Source of the DNA: Arthrobacter sp. OY3WO11
GTDB taxonomy: Bacteria > Actinomycetota > Actinomycetes > Actinomycetales > Micrococcaceae
Length of the DNA: 64,000 bases
Direction: 5' to 3'
Assembly (NCBI RefSeq): GCF_001641125.1
Contig: NZ_LWLP01000001.1
Location: 892,147-956,146, forward strand
Shown: positions 53,986 through 63,600 of the stretch, piece by piece
Numbering within the stretch: the stretch's first letter is position 1
Layout of the letters: each line of letters starts with the position of its first letter
Translations under genes and position numbers: made by a program
The notes under the pieces: model-generated
The model's database searches: none
What the model was told of the DNA's origin: nothing
What the model saw: the letters and a program-made list of their open reading frames with translations, nothing else

Positions 53986-55419
53986 TCAGGCCCGTTGGGC
54001 CCTGCGCTGGCTGACTTCCGCGCCGGCGTGCCGCGGCAGGAACAGGCTGTCCGCGGTGCTCACCAGCATCAGCACCGCCATCGCGAGGAATGCTCCGCGG
54101 AAGGGTCCGGCGGCGTCGTGGGGGAAGGCGCCGAGTCCGTCGAACAGCCGGATGAGTAGGGCTCCCACGGCGATGCCGGCAGCAGCCGCGAGCTGGACCA
54201 GTGTTGCTGAGACCACGTTCGCCGAGGTGAGCTGCGCAGGCGCGATGTCCGCGTACTGGACCGAGGCGTAGGCGGAGAAACCGATGGAGCGGAACGCCCC
54301 GCTGCAGACCAGCAGTGCGAAGGTCAACGGCTCGGGGGTGTCCGCGGTCAGCAGGGCACAGAGGGCGAAGGTCCCTGCGGAAGCCAACGAGGCAAACACG
54401 AGCATTGCCTTGAAGCCAAAGCGCCGGATCAGGGGAGTTGTGGCCGGCTTGATGCCGATGTTGCCGATAAAGACCGCCGCCACCATGGCACCGGCATGCA
54501 GGGGGGACCAGCCGAACCCGGCCTGGAACATCAGCGGCAGCAGGAACGGGACGGAGCTGATGGTCAGCCGGTAGGCGAACCCGCCGGTGGCCATCGCCCG
54601 GAACGTGCGGGTGCTGAAAACCCCAAGGTCAAAGAGCGGATTGCGGGCCCGGCGCATCCAGAGCACGGCGCACGCCAGGGCAACCGCGCCGGCCGCGGCG
54701 CTCAGGGCAGCCCAGGGAGCATCCGGGTGCGTGCTGGCCAGTTCGAGGCCCACCACCAGTGCCCCCACGCCTAGGGTGGTGAGGGCCAGCCCCAGCCAGT
54801 CCAGCCGCCGTCCGCCGTCGCCCGCTCCTGCAGGCACCAGCCGGAGAGCTGCCAGGAATGCGGCCGCACCCAGGGGAAGGTTGATCAGGAAGATCCAGTG
54901 CCAGGACAGGTACGTGGTCAGCGCCCCGCCAACCAGGGGAGCCAGGACGGGTGCCAGCAGTCCGGGCCACACCAAGTACGCGGTGGCGCGCAGCAGTTCG
55001 GCCTTGGGCGTCCCGCGAAGGACCACAAGGGTTCCGACGGGAACCATCATGGCGCCGCCGAACCCCTGGGCGATCCTGCTGAGGGTAAGGGCTGTGAGGT
55101 CCTGGCTCAGCGAACACGCCAGTGACGCGATCGTAAAGATGGCGATGGCAAGGCAAAAGACCCGGCGGGCGCCGAACCGTTCTGCCAGCCAGCCGCTGAG
55201 CGGAATGCCCATGGCAACCGTCAGCAGGTATGCCGTCATGGTGATGTTGATGTCCGGGGCCGGCACCCGGAAGTCGGCAGCGATATTGGGGATGGCCGTT
55301 GTGAGGACGGTGCCGTCGAGGAATTCCATAAAGAAGGTGGCGGCCACCAGGAGGGCCAGGCGGGGACTCCACGCCTGCGCGGTCCCGGGTGCCCCATCCA
55401 CCGTGTTGCTTGCTGCCAT
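53986..55419 (-). CDS. MFS exporter, DHA2 / EmrB-QacA type
   Basis: 477 residues from ATG 55419, with AGGA 9 bases upstream; the longer frame overlaps the tRNA. About 14 membrane helices with the DHA2 landmarks: FFMEFLDGTVLTTAIPNIA (helix 1), WLAERFGARRVFCLAI (motif A), GFGGAMMVPVGTL (motif C). Proton-driven drug or metabolite export. No regulator adjoins it. Confidence 0.9.
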   Translation of the reverse strand: MAASNTVDGAPGTAQAWSPRLALLVAATFFMEFLDGTVLTTAIPNIAADFRVPAPDINITMTAYLLTVAMGIPLSGWLAERFGARRVFCLAIAIFTIASLACSLSQDLTALTLSRIAQGFGGAMMVPVGTLVVLRGTPKAELLRATAYLVWPGLLAPVLAPLVGGALTTYLSWHWIFLINLPLGAAAFLAALRLVPAGAGDGGRRLDWLGLALTTLGVGALVVGLELASTHPDAPWAALSAAAGAVALACAVLWMRRARNPLFDLGVFSTRTFRAMATGGFAYRLTISSVPFLLPLMFQAGFGWSPLHAGAMVAAVFIGNIGIKPATTPLIRRFGFKAMLVFASLASAGTFALCALLTADTPEPLTFALLVCSGAFRSIGFSAYASVQYADIAPAQLTSANVVSATLVQLAAAAGIAVGALLIRLFDGLGAFPHDAAGPFRGAFLAMAVLMLVSTADSLFLPRHAGAEVSQRRAQRA

Positions 55420-55522
55420 CCGTTCATCCTGCCACCGGCACAACATGCAGGGCGCCCGCTGTCCGTACCCCGGACGCAGGAACCGGACAGAAAAGGCCAG
55501 GAACGCAAAAAGCCCGGAACGC

Positions 55523-55550
55523 AAAAAGGCCCCGGTCAAGGACCGGGGCC
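55523..55550 (-). terminator. Terminator of tRNA-Ser(GCU)
   Basis: Perfect 10-bp stem GGCCCCGGTC/GACCGGGGCC with loop CTT on the minus strand, then TTTTT. Confidence 0.93.
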
Positions 55551-55556
55551 AAAACG

Positions 55557-55644
55557 CGGAGACGGGGGGATTTGAACCCCCGGTGGAGTTGTGCCCCACA
55601 CTTCATTAGCAGTGAAGCCCATTCGGCCGCTCTGGCACGTCTCC
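55557..55644 (-). tRNA. tRNA-Ser (anticodon GCU)
   Basis: 88 nt, no encoded CCA (CGT follows the discriminator G). GGAGACG acceptor, anticodon loop CTGCTAA giving GCU, long variable arm, GGTTCAAATCC T-arm. Confidence 0.95.
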
Positions 55645-55770
55645 AATTGCTATTCCTAGCCCACCAAGGATACGCAGAACGGGCCATGCAGTGCAAAACG
55701 GACCACCGGCCAGTTCACAGCACTCCGCAAAGCACCCAGCAGTTGCCCGCTGCCGGTTTCACTGCCTGCC

Positions 55771-56328
55771 TTACTGCCGGGGCTGCCCGCCCCGGACCAT
55801 CCGGATTTCGCGGAGGTGTTCCCAGTCCGGGATGGTGTCCGCCGCACCGTCGGATTCGAAACCGAAGTGCCGGTAGAAGCCAATGGCGCGCCCGTTGTCC
55901 GCTGCCACCCAGAGGCTCGCCGGGCTGGGGCCCAGGGCGGCCTCGAGGAGGCGGCGTCCCAGGCCAAGCCCCTGGTGTGACGCCAGCAGGTACAGTCCCC
56001 AAAGTTCCAGGTCACCGGACGACGGCGGCGGGGCAGCATGCGTCGCATCCTCGGCAGGCACGTGGCGGACGCCCGCGAATCCAACCAAAGTGCCGCCGTC
56101 GCACGCCACCCACACAACGGCCGGTTCGGCCGACTCCAGCAGGTGCCGCCAGAGAGGCAGCCGGTCGGCCGGCACCCGGGAGGCCAGAAACCCGTCGGAC
56201 AGCATCCCGCGGTAGGTCTCCTGCCAGCAGCGGACGTGGACCTCCGCCAGCCCTTCAACGTCGGCAGGCTCCGCCCGCCGCAGGTCCAGGACCACCGCTA
56301 CACCAGGCCGCCTGCCAGGGCCTTCCAC
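55771..56328 (-). CDS. GNAT-family N-acetyltransferase
   Basis: 185 residues from GTG 56328; GTG 56295 is an equally possible start (174 residues) that would avoid the 31-base overlap with the peptidase gene. GNAT motif A is LYLLASHQGLGLGRRLLEAAL (acetyl-CoA pyrophosphate loop) and the last strand GFYRHFGFESDG. Substrate amine unknown. Downstream of the peptidase on the same strand, probably co-transcribed. Confidence 0.88.
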   Translation of the reverse strand: MEGPGRRPGVAVVLDLRRAEPADVEGLAEVHVRCWQETYRGMLSDGFLASRVPADRLPLWRHLLESAEPAVVWVACDGGTLVGFAGVRHVPAEDATHAAPPPSSGDLELWGLYLLASHQGLGLGRRLLEAALGPSPASLWVAADNGRAIGFYRHFGFESDGAADTIPDWEHLREIRMVRGGQPRQ

Positions 56329-58535
56329 AGGAAGTGCTGGCTCCGTGCCTGGAGTGCCGCCGCCTGCCGGTTGTCCGAGGCCCCGGCGTGCCCGCCCTCC
56401 AGCGCCTCGTGGAACCAGACGTTCGGAATGCCCATGGCCAGCATTCGCGCGGCCATCTTGCGCGCCTGGACCGGACCAACCCGGTCATCGGAGGTTGCAG
56501 TCCAAATGAATGTTTCCGGGTATTCCACCCCGTCCTTGAGCAGGTGGTAGGGGGAGAAGGTCTTGATGAATTCCCACTGCTCGGGGACGTCAGGGTCGCC
56601 GTATTCGGCAATCCAGGAGTGGCCGGCGGAAAGCCTGGTGTAGCGGCGCATGTCCAGCAGCGGCACTCCGCAGGACACGGCACCAAACAGCTCCGGGTAC
56701 CGGGTCAGCATGTTGCCCACCAGCAGCCCGCCGTTGGATCCGCCCACGCAGCCCAGCCGTTCACGGGAGGTGACCCCGCGGGACATGAGGTCCCGGGCAA
56801 CGGCGGCGAAGTCCTGGTAGGCCTTGTGGCGGTTCTCCTGGAGCGCTGCGCGGTGCCATGCCGGCCCGTACTCGCCGCCGCCGCGGATGTTTGCCACCAC
56901 GTAGACGCCGCCGCGGGAGTGCGGAGCATCTCCGTCAGTGCCGGCAGACAAAGGGGTCCGGCGCTCCAGCCAGGCCCTGCCCACAGTCCCGCTGTAGGCC
57001 GGCGTGCGGGACACCTCGAACCCGCCGTAACCGGAAAGCTGCGTGGGATTCTGCCCGTCCAGCGGCAGGTTCCTTGGGGCCACCTGGAAGTAGGGGACGC
57101 GGGTTCCGTCATCGGATACGGCGAAATGCTGCTGCACTTCATAGTCGCCGTCAGCAAAGAACGACGGCGATGCCTTCACCTCGGCGTGCCGGCTCGCCAC
57201 GCCGTCTGTCCCGTCAGTGGTCCGTTCCAGGGTGCCGCGCATCAGCGTGGTGGGAGTGGTGAACCCGGTGGCGACGAGCCAGAAGTCGTCACCCGCACCG
57301 CCGTCGGACGCTGCCTCGTCCTCATCGTCGACCGCATAGGCGTTCACGTCGTGCAGCGGCGGGCAGGCATCGAGCAGCGTGGAGGCCCAGGCGCCGTCCG
57401 GACCGTCTGCCGGGCGGGAAGGATCAAGGACCCGGATTTCGGACGAAACATCCTTGAGGAGGTTGAGCAGCAGGAAGTTCCGGGTCCAGCTCCAGGACTG
57501 CAGCGACGTGCGGGCGTCGGGGGTAAACAGCACCGCCAGCTCCCGTGCACCGGCCAGATAGTCCTCGAACCCGCAGGCAAGCAGTGAGCCGGCCGGGTAT
57601 ATGGATTCGCCAACCACCCAGTCCTGCTGTGGCCGGAACAAGAGCCATTCCCGGTGCGCGCTCACGTTCACATCGGTGGGCACGTCGATCTGCACCCATT
57701 CACCGTCCCGCAGCACCAGGTTCTTCCGGTTGAAGAAGTCGATGTAGTCAACGGCGAAGGTCCGCTCGTATCCGGGAGTGGAGTCGTGCGCCACCACGGC
57801 CATCATGTGCTGCTCGGGAACCTCGAACAGCCGTGGCGCATCGGCCAGCGGGGCGCCGCGCTTCAGCGTGACCGCTGTCCGGGCGTAGGAAGAAGCGGTC
57901 TTCGGCAGCCCGTCCGCGGTGGAGGCGACCAGCAGCGTGTCCGCGTCCAGCCACGACACGTTGCCCTTCGCCGTCGGCAGGTCAAAACCGCCCTGGGCCG
58001 GGTCCACGAACGTCCGGCTCTCCACGTCGAACTCCCGGTACCGGTTCGCATCACCGCCGTCGGGGGAGAGCGCCAGCAGGGCCAGCCGGTAGGGCTCGCC
58101 GGCACCGGGGCGCAGGAAGGTTGCGCCGTGGAAGACCCATTCCCGGCCCTCGGCTGCAGCCAGCTCATCGACGTCGAGCAGCACGTCCCACTCGGGGGAA
58201 TCCGTGCAATAGCTCTCCCACGTTGTGCGCCGCCACAGGCCCTTGGGGTTGTGCTGGTCCTTCCAGAAGTTGTAGTACCAGTCCCCGCGCTTGCCTACCA
58301 TGGCGATCCGGTCCGTGGAGTCCAGCACCTCCAGGATGCTTCCTTCGAGTTCGGCGTAGTCCGTGTCCTCCAGCAGATCTTCGGTGCGGGAGTTCTGCTC
58401 CTTGACCCAGGCAAGCTGCTCTTCGCCGTAGATCTCCTCCAGCCAGACATTCTCGTCGACGGGCTCGGGCGCGGTTCCGTAGGTGGCCTGGCCGGAGCCG
58501 GGCCCGGGCGCTGAATCAGCTTCAGTGGTGGTCAT
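56298..58535 (-). CDS. Prolyl oligopeptidase family serine peptidase
   Basis: 745 residues from ATG 58535 (GGATGG upstream). N-terminal beta-propeller about 60-430; catalytic alpha/beta-hydrolase with nucleophile Ser600 in CVGGSNGGLL, Asp684 in TSDDRVGP and His716 in EGGHAG. It cleaves short peptides after proline; no signal peptide, so cytosolic. Divergent from the FAD-binding gene with 65 bases between starts. Confidence 0.92.
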   Translation of the reverse strand: MTTTEADSAPGPGSGQATYGTAPEPVDENVWLEEIYGEEQLAWVKEQNSRTEDLLEDTDYAELEGSILEVLDSTDRIAMVGKRGDWYYNFWKDQHNPKGLWRRTTWESYCTDSPEWDVLLDVDELAAAEGREWVFHGATFLRPGAGEPYRLALLALSPDGGDANRYREFDVESRTFVDPAQGGFDLPTAKGNVSWLDADTLLVASTADGLPKTASSYARTAVTLKRGAPLADAPRLFEVPEQHMMAVVAHDSTPGYERTFAVDYIDFFNRKNLVLRDGEWVQIDVPTDVNVSAHREWLLFRPQQDWVVGESIYPAGSLLACGFEDYLAGARELAVLFTPDARTSLQSWSWTRNFLLLNLLKDVSSEIRVLDPSRPADGPDGAWASTLLDACPPLHDVNAYAVDDEDEAASDGGAGDDFWLVATGFTTPTTLMRGTLERTTDGTDGVASRHAEVKASPSFFADGDYEVQQHFAVSDDGTRVPYFQVAPRNLPLDGQNPTQLSGYGGFEVSRTPAYSGTVGRAWLERRTPLSAGTDGDAPHSRGGVYVVANIRGGGEYGPAWHRAALQENRHKAYQDFAAVARDLMSRGVTSRERLGCVGGSNGGLLVGNMLTRYPELFGAVSCGVPLLDMRRYTRLSAGHSWIAEYGDPDVPEQWEFIKTFSPYHLLKDGVEYPETFIWTATSDDRVGPVQARKMAARMLAMGIPNVWFHEALEGGHAGASDNRQAAALQARSQHFLWKALAGGLV

Positions 58536-58587
58536 TGGGCCATCCAAACAACTTAGCTGCCGGCGGGCAAGTCACGCGTTCAGCCCG

Positions 58588-58593
58588 TACGCT
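58588..58593 (+). promoter_or_regulatory. -10 box of the FAD-binding gene, leaderless arrangement
   Basis: TACGCT, 7 bases before the GTG at 58601. Confidence 0.4.
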
Positions 58594-58600
58594 GGATGCC

Positions 58601-60541
58601 GTGGAAAAAACGCAGAGCATCCGGACCTCCATCATCGGTGCAGGTCCCCGGGGCACCAGCGTTCTGGAACGCCTGCTCGCCCACACAGCCGAGCTCGCCG
58701 CAACCGGCGCGGGTGCCGTGCGGCTCCACATCGACGTTATCGACCCCTACCCGGCCGGGCCCGGGCACGTGTGGCAGCCGCAGCAGTCACGGCTGTACCT
58801 GATGAACACGCAGTCCTTCTACCCCACGCTGGTGCCGCAGGACCCTGCCCTGGCCGCGCCCGTCGCCGGGACCACCTTTGACCAGTGGCGGGTGCAGCAG
58901 CAGGCACACCCGTCGCCGTCCCTCACTGCTGATGAACGGGCTGAACTGGCCGTCCTCGAATCCGGCGACTTTCCCAGCCGGGCCCTCTACGGCCGCTACC
59001 TCCGCTGCACCCTGGACGAGCTGACGGAGAAAGCACCCGACGGCGTCACCATTGAATTCCACGAAACGTCCGCAGAGTCGGTGCGTCCGGCAGCGGACGG
59101 AATGTTCGACGTCGGCCTGGCAAGTGGCGCCACGCTCCGCACCAACGCCGTGGTGCTGGCCCTGGGACACGTCCCGTCCCGGCTGAACCCCGAACAGCGG
59201 GAACTGCACGGCGCGGCGGAGCAGCTGGGCCTGCGCTACCTGCCGCCCGCGGTGCCTGCCGACGTCGACTGGGCGGCGATCCCCGCCGGCCAACCCGTCC
59301 TGGTCCGCGGCATGGGCCTGAACTTTTTCGATGCCATGGGACAGCTCACGGAGGGCCGCGGCGGGAAGTTCGTCAGCAATGGCGGGAAGCTGGACTACGA
59401 ACCGTCCGGCCAGGAACCGCTGATCATCGCCGCCTCACGCAGGGGGACACCGTACCGGGCCAAAGCGGCGCTCGACGGCTACTATCCTGCTTCGGTCACC
59501 CTGCGGTACCTCACCGACGCTGCCCTCGAACGCTTCCGCACCGCGGGGATCCGGCCGGGTTTCGACCACGACCTCTGGCCGCTGCTGCACCGCGACACGC
59601 TCTGGGCGTACTACTCAACCCTGGTGCGCTCGCAGCCCGGCGCGGTCCCTGATGCCGCTGCTTTCCTCACTGCGCTGGAAGAGGCACTGCGCCCGCATGC
59701 CCACAGCGCTGCCAAGTGGGAGGACAGTGTTGAGAGCGTCCTGGCCGTGCACGTGGGTCCGCGGCACCGGCTGGACCTCCCCGGGCTGGCAGCGCCGCTG
59801 GCCGGGCGTTCCTTCGCTTCGCGCACCCAGCTTGACGCCGCCGTCGTCGAATACCTGCTCGACGACGCCCGCCGCTCAGCCCTGGGCGAGGATGATCCGG
59901 TGAAAATGGCCATCGGCGCCCTGCACCGCGGCCGGGCTGTGCTGAAAACAGCAGTGGCCGACGGCGGCATCACCGACGAGTCATGGGTCGCCGGGCTGCG
60001 GGGCTGGTTCGAGTCCTTTGTGGAAGGGCTGGCCAGCGGGCCGCCGGCGCTCCGTTCGGAGCAGCTGGCTGCGCTGGCAAGGGCCGGGATTGTCAGCTTC
60101 GTGGGGTCCGACCCCAAGTTCGACGTGGACCGCAGGAACGCTGTGTTCACCGCAGCGTCCCCCTGGGTGGACGGACCGCCCGTGACGGCCAGGACCATGG
60201 TGGAGGCGCTCGCTCCCGGCAACAGGGTGTCGGCAAACGATTCGCCGGTGCTTGAGCAGCTGCTCGCGGATGGGCTGGTCCGGCCGCGGCTGATGATGAC
60301 GGCGGAGGGTGCACCGGTGCAGTCCACGGGCCTGGATGTTGTGCCCCACCCCTACCGGCCGCTGGCAGCGAACGGGTCCGTGACGGAGAACCTTTACGTA
60401 CTGGGCCTGCAGCTCTCGTCCTCGCAGTGGGGAACAGCCATCGCCGCGGAGGCCGAGCAGCCTGGGCAGCCCGCCTACCGGAGCGGCCAGCGGACGCTCC
60501 GGGACGCCGACGAGATCGCCCGGGCCATCCTCGGGCTGTAG
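58601..60541 (+). CDS. FAD/NAD(P)-binding protein, DUF/NAD_binding_9 family
   Basis: 646 residues from GTG 58601. Rossmann motif TSIIGAGPRGTSVLERLL, then IDVIDPYPAGPGHVW and a second nucleotide region; PROFILE of Pfam NAD_binding_9 (HI0933/adenylate-type 'FAD-NAD(P)-binding') with VVLALGHVPSRLNP and a late LYVLGLQLSSSQWGTA. Homologues are annotated only as oxidoreductases; substrate and pathway are unknown. Divergent from the prolyl oligopeptidase, convergent with the nuclease gene. Confidence 0.85.
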   Translation: MEKTQSIRTSIIGAGPRGTSVLERLLAHTAELAATGAGAVRLHIDVIDPYPAGPGHVWQPQQSRLYLMNTQSFYPTLVPQDPALAAPVAGTTFDQWRVQQQAHPSPSLTADERAELAVLESGDFPSRALYGRYLRCTLDELTEKAPDGVTIEFHETSAESVRPAADGMFDVGLASGATLRTNAVVLALGHVPSRLNPEQRELHGAAEQLGLRYLPPAVPADVDWAAIPAGQPVLVRGMGLNFFDAMGQLTEGRGGKFVSNGGKLDYEPSGQEPLIIAASRRGTPYRAKAALDGYYPASVTLRYLTDAALERFRTAGIRPGFDHDLWPLLHRDTLWAYYSTLVRSQPGAVPDAAAFLTALEEALRPHAHSAAKWEDSVESVLAVHVGPRHRLDLPGLAAPLAGRSFASRTQLDAAVVEYLLDDARRSALGEDDPVKMAIGALHRGRAVLKTAVADGGITDESWVAGLRGWFESFVEGLASGPPALRSEQLAALARAGIVSFVGSDPKFDVDRRNAVFTAASPWVDGPPVTARTMVEALAPGNRVSANDSPVLEQLLADGLVRPRLMMTAEGAPVQSTGLDVVPHPYRPLAANGSVTENLYVLGLQLSSSQWGTAIAAEAEQPGQPAYRSGQRTLRDADEIARAILGL

Positions 60542-60551
60542 CTGCCCCCGG

Positions 60552-60643
60552 GACGCTCTCTCACTTGATGCGCTTAAAGCCCAGATGCTCTCTCACACGT
60601 GAGAGAGCATCTGGGGAAATGGCGCCTTAAGTGAGAGAGCGTC
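60552..60643. repeat. 92-bp nested palindrome between convergent genes
   Basis: Outer arms GACGCTCTCTCACTT (60552-60566) and AAGTGAGAGAGCGTC (60629-60643) are perfect 15-bp complements. Inside, CCAGATGCTCTCTCAC (60581-60596) pairs perfectly with 60599-60614. GCTCTCTCAC or its complement thus occurs four times. It is 10 bases after one stop and 40 before the other. Confidence 0.85.
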
Positions 60644-60682
60644 GGTGATTTTCCGGACCTTTCACACTTCCAGGCGGGGCCG

Positions 60683-63600
60683 TCAGCTGCGCAGGCAGGC
60701 CCGGTAGGCGGCCATGGCCTGGCCGTAGTTCAGCTGGCCGGCCAGGTCGGCAGGCCGTGAGGGCTTGACCGGAGCCGTGCACACCGGTCCGGCAGGCTCG
60801 GTTGCTGCCACCGTGACCCCTACCGTGACCCTCGTGCCTGATTCCGCAGCGGTGAGGACCAATGTTCCCGGCCCGGCAGCGGCGCTTGATGGGACGGCCA
60901 GGTTCACTGTTGCGGAACCGGCCGTGACCGGCACGGACCCGAGCTCGGTCACAACCCCGGCGGTGTCCGTGAACACTGCCGTGAGGGTCTTGTTGACCGG
61001 GCTGCCCAGGGAGGTCAGGTCCAGCTTGGAGACCGTGAGGCTGACGGGTTCGCCGGGCTTGACCTCCGCGGCGGTGGTGTTCGTGACGGCCACCGAACGG
61101 CGGGCGAAATCGGGCGAGACCGGGCTGCTGTCCTGCAGGTAGCCGATCCACGCGTCACGGTCCACCAGCCCCGAGTCCTTGGTGTTGGAACCTTCCGTGA
61201 AGACGCGGAAGTTGTCGCCTCCTGTTGCCAGGAAGCTGAATGTGCCCACCCGGTAGGACTTCGCCGGATCGAGCGCAGCCCCATTCACCCGGACGGAGGT
61301 GATGCGGTCACCGGCCGGTCGTGCGGCGTCGTACGTGTAGCTCACGTTCTTGGACAGACCCAGCTGGATGTAGGCGCGGCTGGGAACCGTGCCGTCCGCG
61401 TTGGTCTGCCACTGCTGCTCCAGCAGCGTCTTGAATTGCGCACCCGTCAGGGACGTGGTCCACAGGTTGTTGACGAATGGAAGTACCGCGTTGGCCTCGG
61501 CATAGGTGATGGTGCCGTCCGGGGCGTAGTAGAGCTCGTTCCGCAAGCCGCCGGCATTGACCACACCGATCTCGGCGCCGCCCAGCTCGGCGGGCTGCAG
61601 CGAGTTGAGCAGGGAATCTGCCACCAGGTTGCCCAGGGTGGACTCGCTGCCGCGGTCATCGCGTTTGGCCACACCAGCTGCGTCCGTGGTGAAGGCCGTG
61701 GTGATGTCCGCGGTGACGGCACCCACGGGCTGGTTGCCGACGACGGCGGCGTCCGCGAGTGCCTTCCTGACGATCGCGTCGACGGCGGCCACGCGCGGGT
61801 AGGCTGCGACCAGGTCGGCGGCAGGATCGGTGGTGCGCTTCACGTTTCCGGCTTTGTACGCGGTCACCTGCTTGGTGGCGGTGTCCACGGTGAGCTGGAT
61901 CTGCCCCACGTTCTCGCCGTAATTGCCGGTCTGGACAATCGGGCGGGTCTTGCCCTCGGCGCCCGGCACGGGTGCGTCCCAGGCATATTCCTTGTGCGTA
62001 TGGCCGGTGAAGATGGCATCAACGTCGGCGGAGGTTTCGGTGACCAGCTTCGCGAACGGGCCGCCGGCAGCCACCTCCTCTTCCAGGGTGGAGCCTTCCA
62101 CGGTGCCCGAACCGGCGCCGTCGTGGTTTTCCACGATGATGACGTCGGCCAGTTTCTCCGCGGTGATCCGTGCAGCTGCGCGGTTGATGGCGTCCACGGG
62201 ATCGCCGAACTCAAGGTCGGCGATGGCGGCGGGGGTCACCAGGGAAGGTACTTCCTGGGTGACCGTGCCGATGACGGCAACCTTGATGCCGTTCATGTCC
62301 AGGACGGTGAACTCGGGCAGTGCCGGCTCGGTGGTGCCCCTCTTATAGACGTTCGCACCCAGGTAGGGGAACCGGGCGTTGGTGCCGCCGGCTATGACGC
62401 GCTCCTGCAGGTCGGCCCAGCCGCCGTCGAACTCGTGGTTGCCGACGGCTGAAGCCCTCAGGTCCAGGGCGTTCAGCACATCGATGGTGGGCTGGTCCTT
62501 GGCGACGGCGGAGGCAAACAGCGAGGCCCCGATGTTGTCGCCGGCTGACAGGAAGGCGGTGGCGCCGGGGGCGGCCGCCGCACGGAGTTTCTCGATGGTG
62601 CCTGCGAACAGGACCGTGTTGGTGTCGATCCTGCCGTGGAAGTCGTTGATGCCCAGGAAGTTCAGGTCAACGTCGGCGGGAGCGGACTGCAGGTCCAGGC
62701 CGACCACCACGGGATCGTGGTCGCTGGCGCGGAACTGGTTCGGTGCGTAGTAGTTGGTGACGTTGTTGTTGTAGCGGCTGTATTCCAGGGCCACCGACTC
62801 AACCGAGTTGATGTTCCAGATGTCAGCACCTGTGACCACGGCATTGGCGGCGGGGGACGCCAGGATGTGGTCCAGCGAGCCCACCATGCCGCCGAAGAGG
62901 TAGGAGTGTTTGGCGGTGCCGTCGGTGTTGCGGGCTTTCTCGTCCTGGTTGACGTAGCCCTCAGCAGTGAAGACGTTGATGGGGTCTTCTTTGGCATACG
63001 CATTGAAGTCGCCGATCAGGAACACTTTGTCCGTGCCCTTGGACTGCTGCAAGGACTTGGTGAACTCCAGCAGGGACTTCGCCTGGGCTGTACGCGCCAG
63101 GTTTGATGCGCCCTGCCCCTGGTCCGTGTCCTCGGGGGTGGCAGCCGAGCCTTTGGACTTGAAGTGGTTTGCGATGGCGATGAACTCTGTCCCCGCACCG
63201 CCGCCCACGGGCTTGAACACCTGGGCCAGCGGTTTGCGGGCGTTGGAGAACGCCACGGTGTCGTTGTGAATGATGGATTCACCCACGGGCTCCGCAACGG
63301 CCTTTTTGTAGATGAAAGCGGTGCGGATCATGTCTTCGTCGCTCAACGGCGGCGCGTTGGCAGGCGAGCGGACGTAATCCCAGATGCCCGGCGTCTCGAT
63401 GTTCAGGGCGTCCACCAGCTTGGCCAGGGCATCGTCCCGGTTCTTGCCGAACTGTGCTGAGTTTTCGATCTCCATCAGCGAGACAACATCGGCGCCGGCC
63501 TTGGAGATGGCGGAAACGATCTTGTCCTGCTGCCGCTCGAAGTTCTCGGCGTTGGCAGCCCCGCGGGCATCGCAGCCGCCGCGGACGGTGATCGGGTTGC

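Noticed and set aside
55389..57587. 732-codon open frame on the plus strand
   Set aside because: It runs antisense through a tRNA, the GNAT gene and the peptidase; composition is Pro/Arg/Gly shadow of GC-rich coding DNA.
61436..62452. 338-codon plus frame opposite the nucleotidase
   Set aside because: Gly/Asp/Val-rich antisense shadow with no domain.
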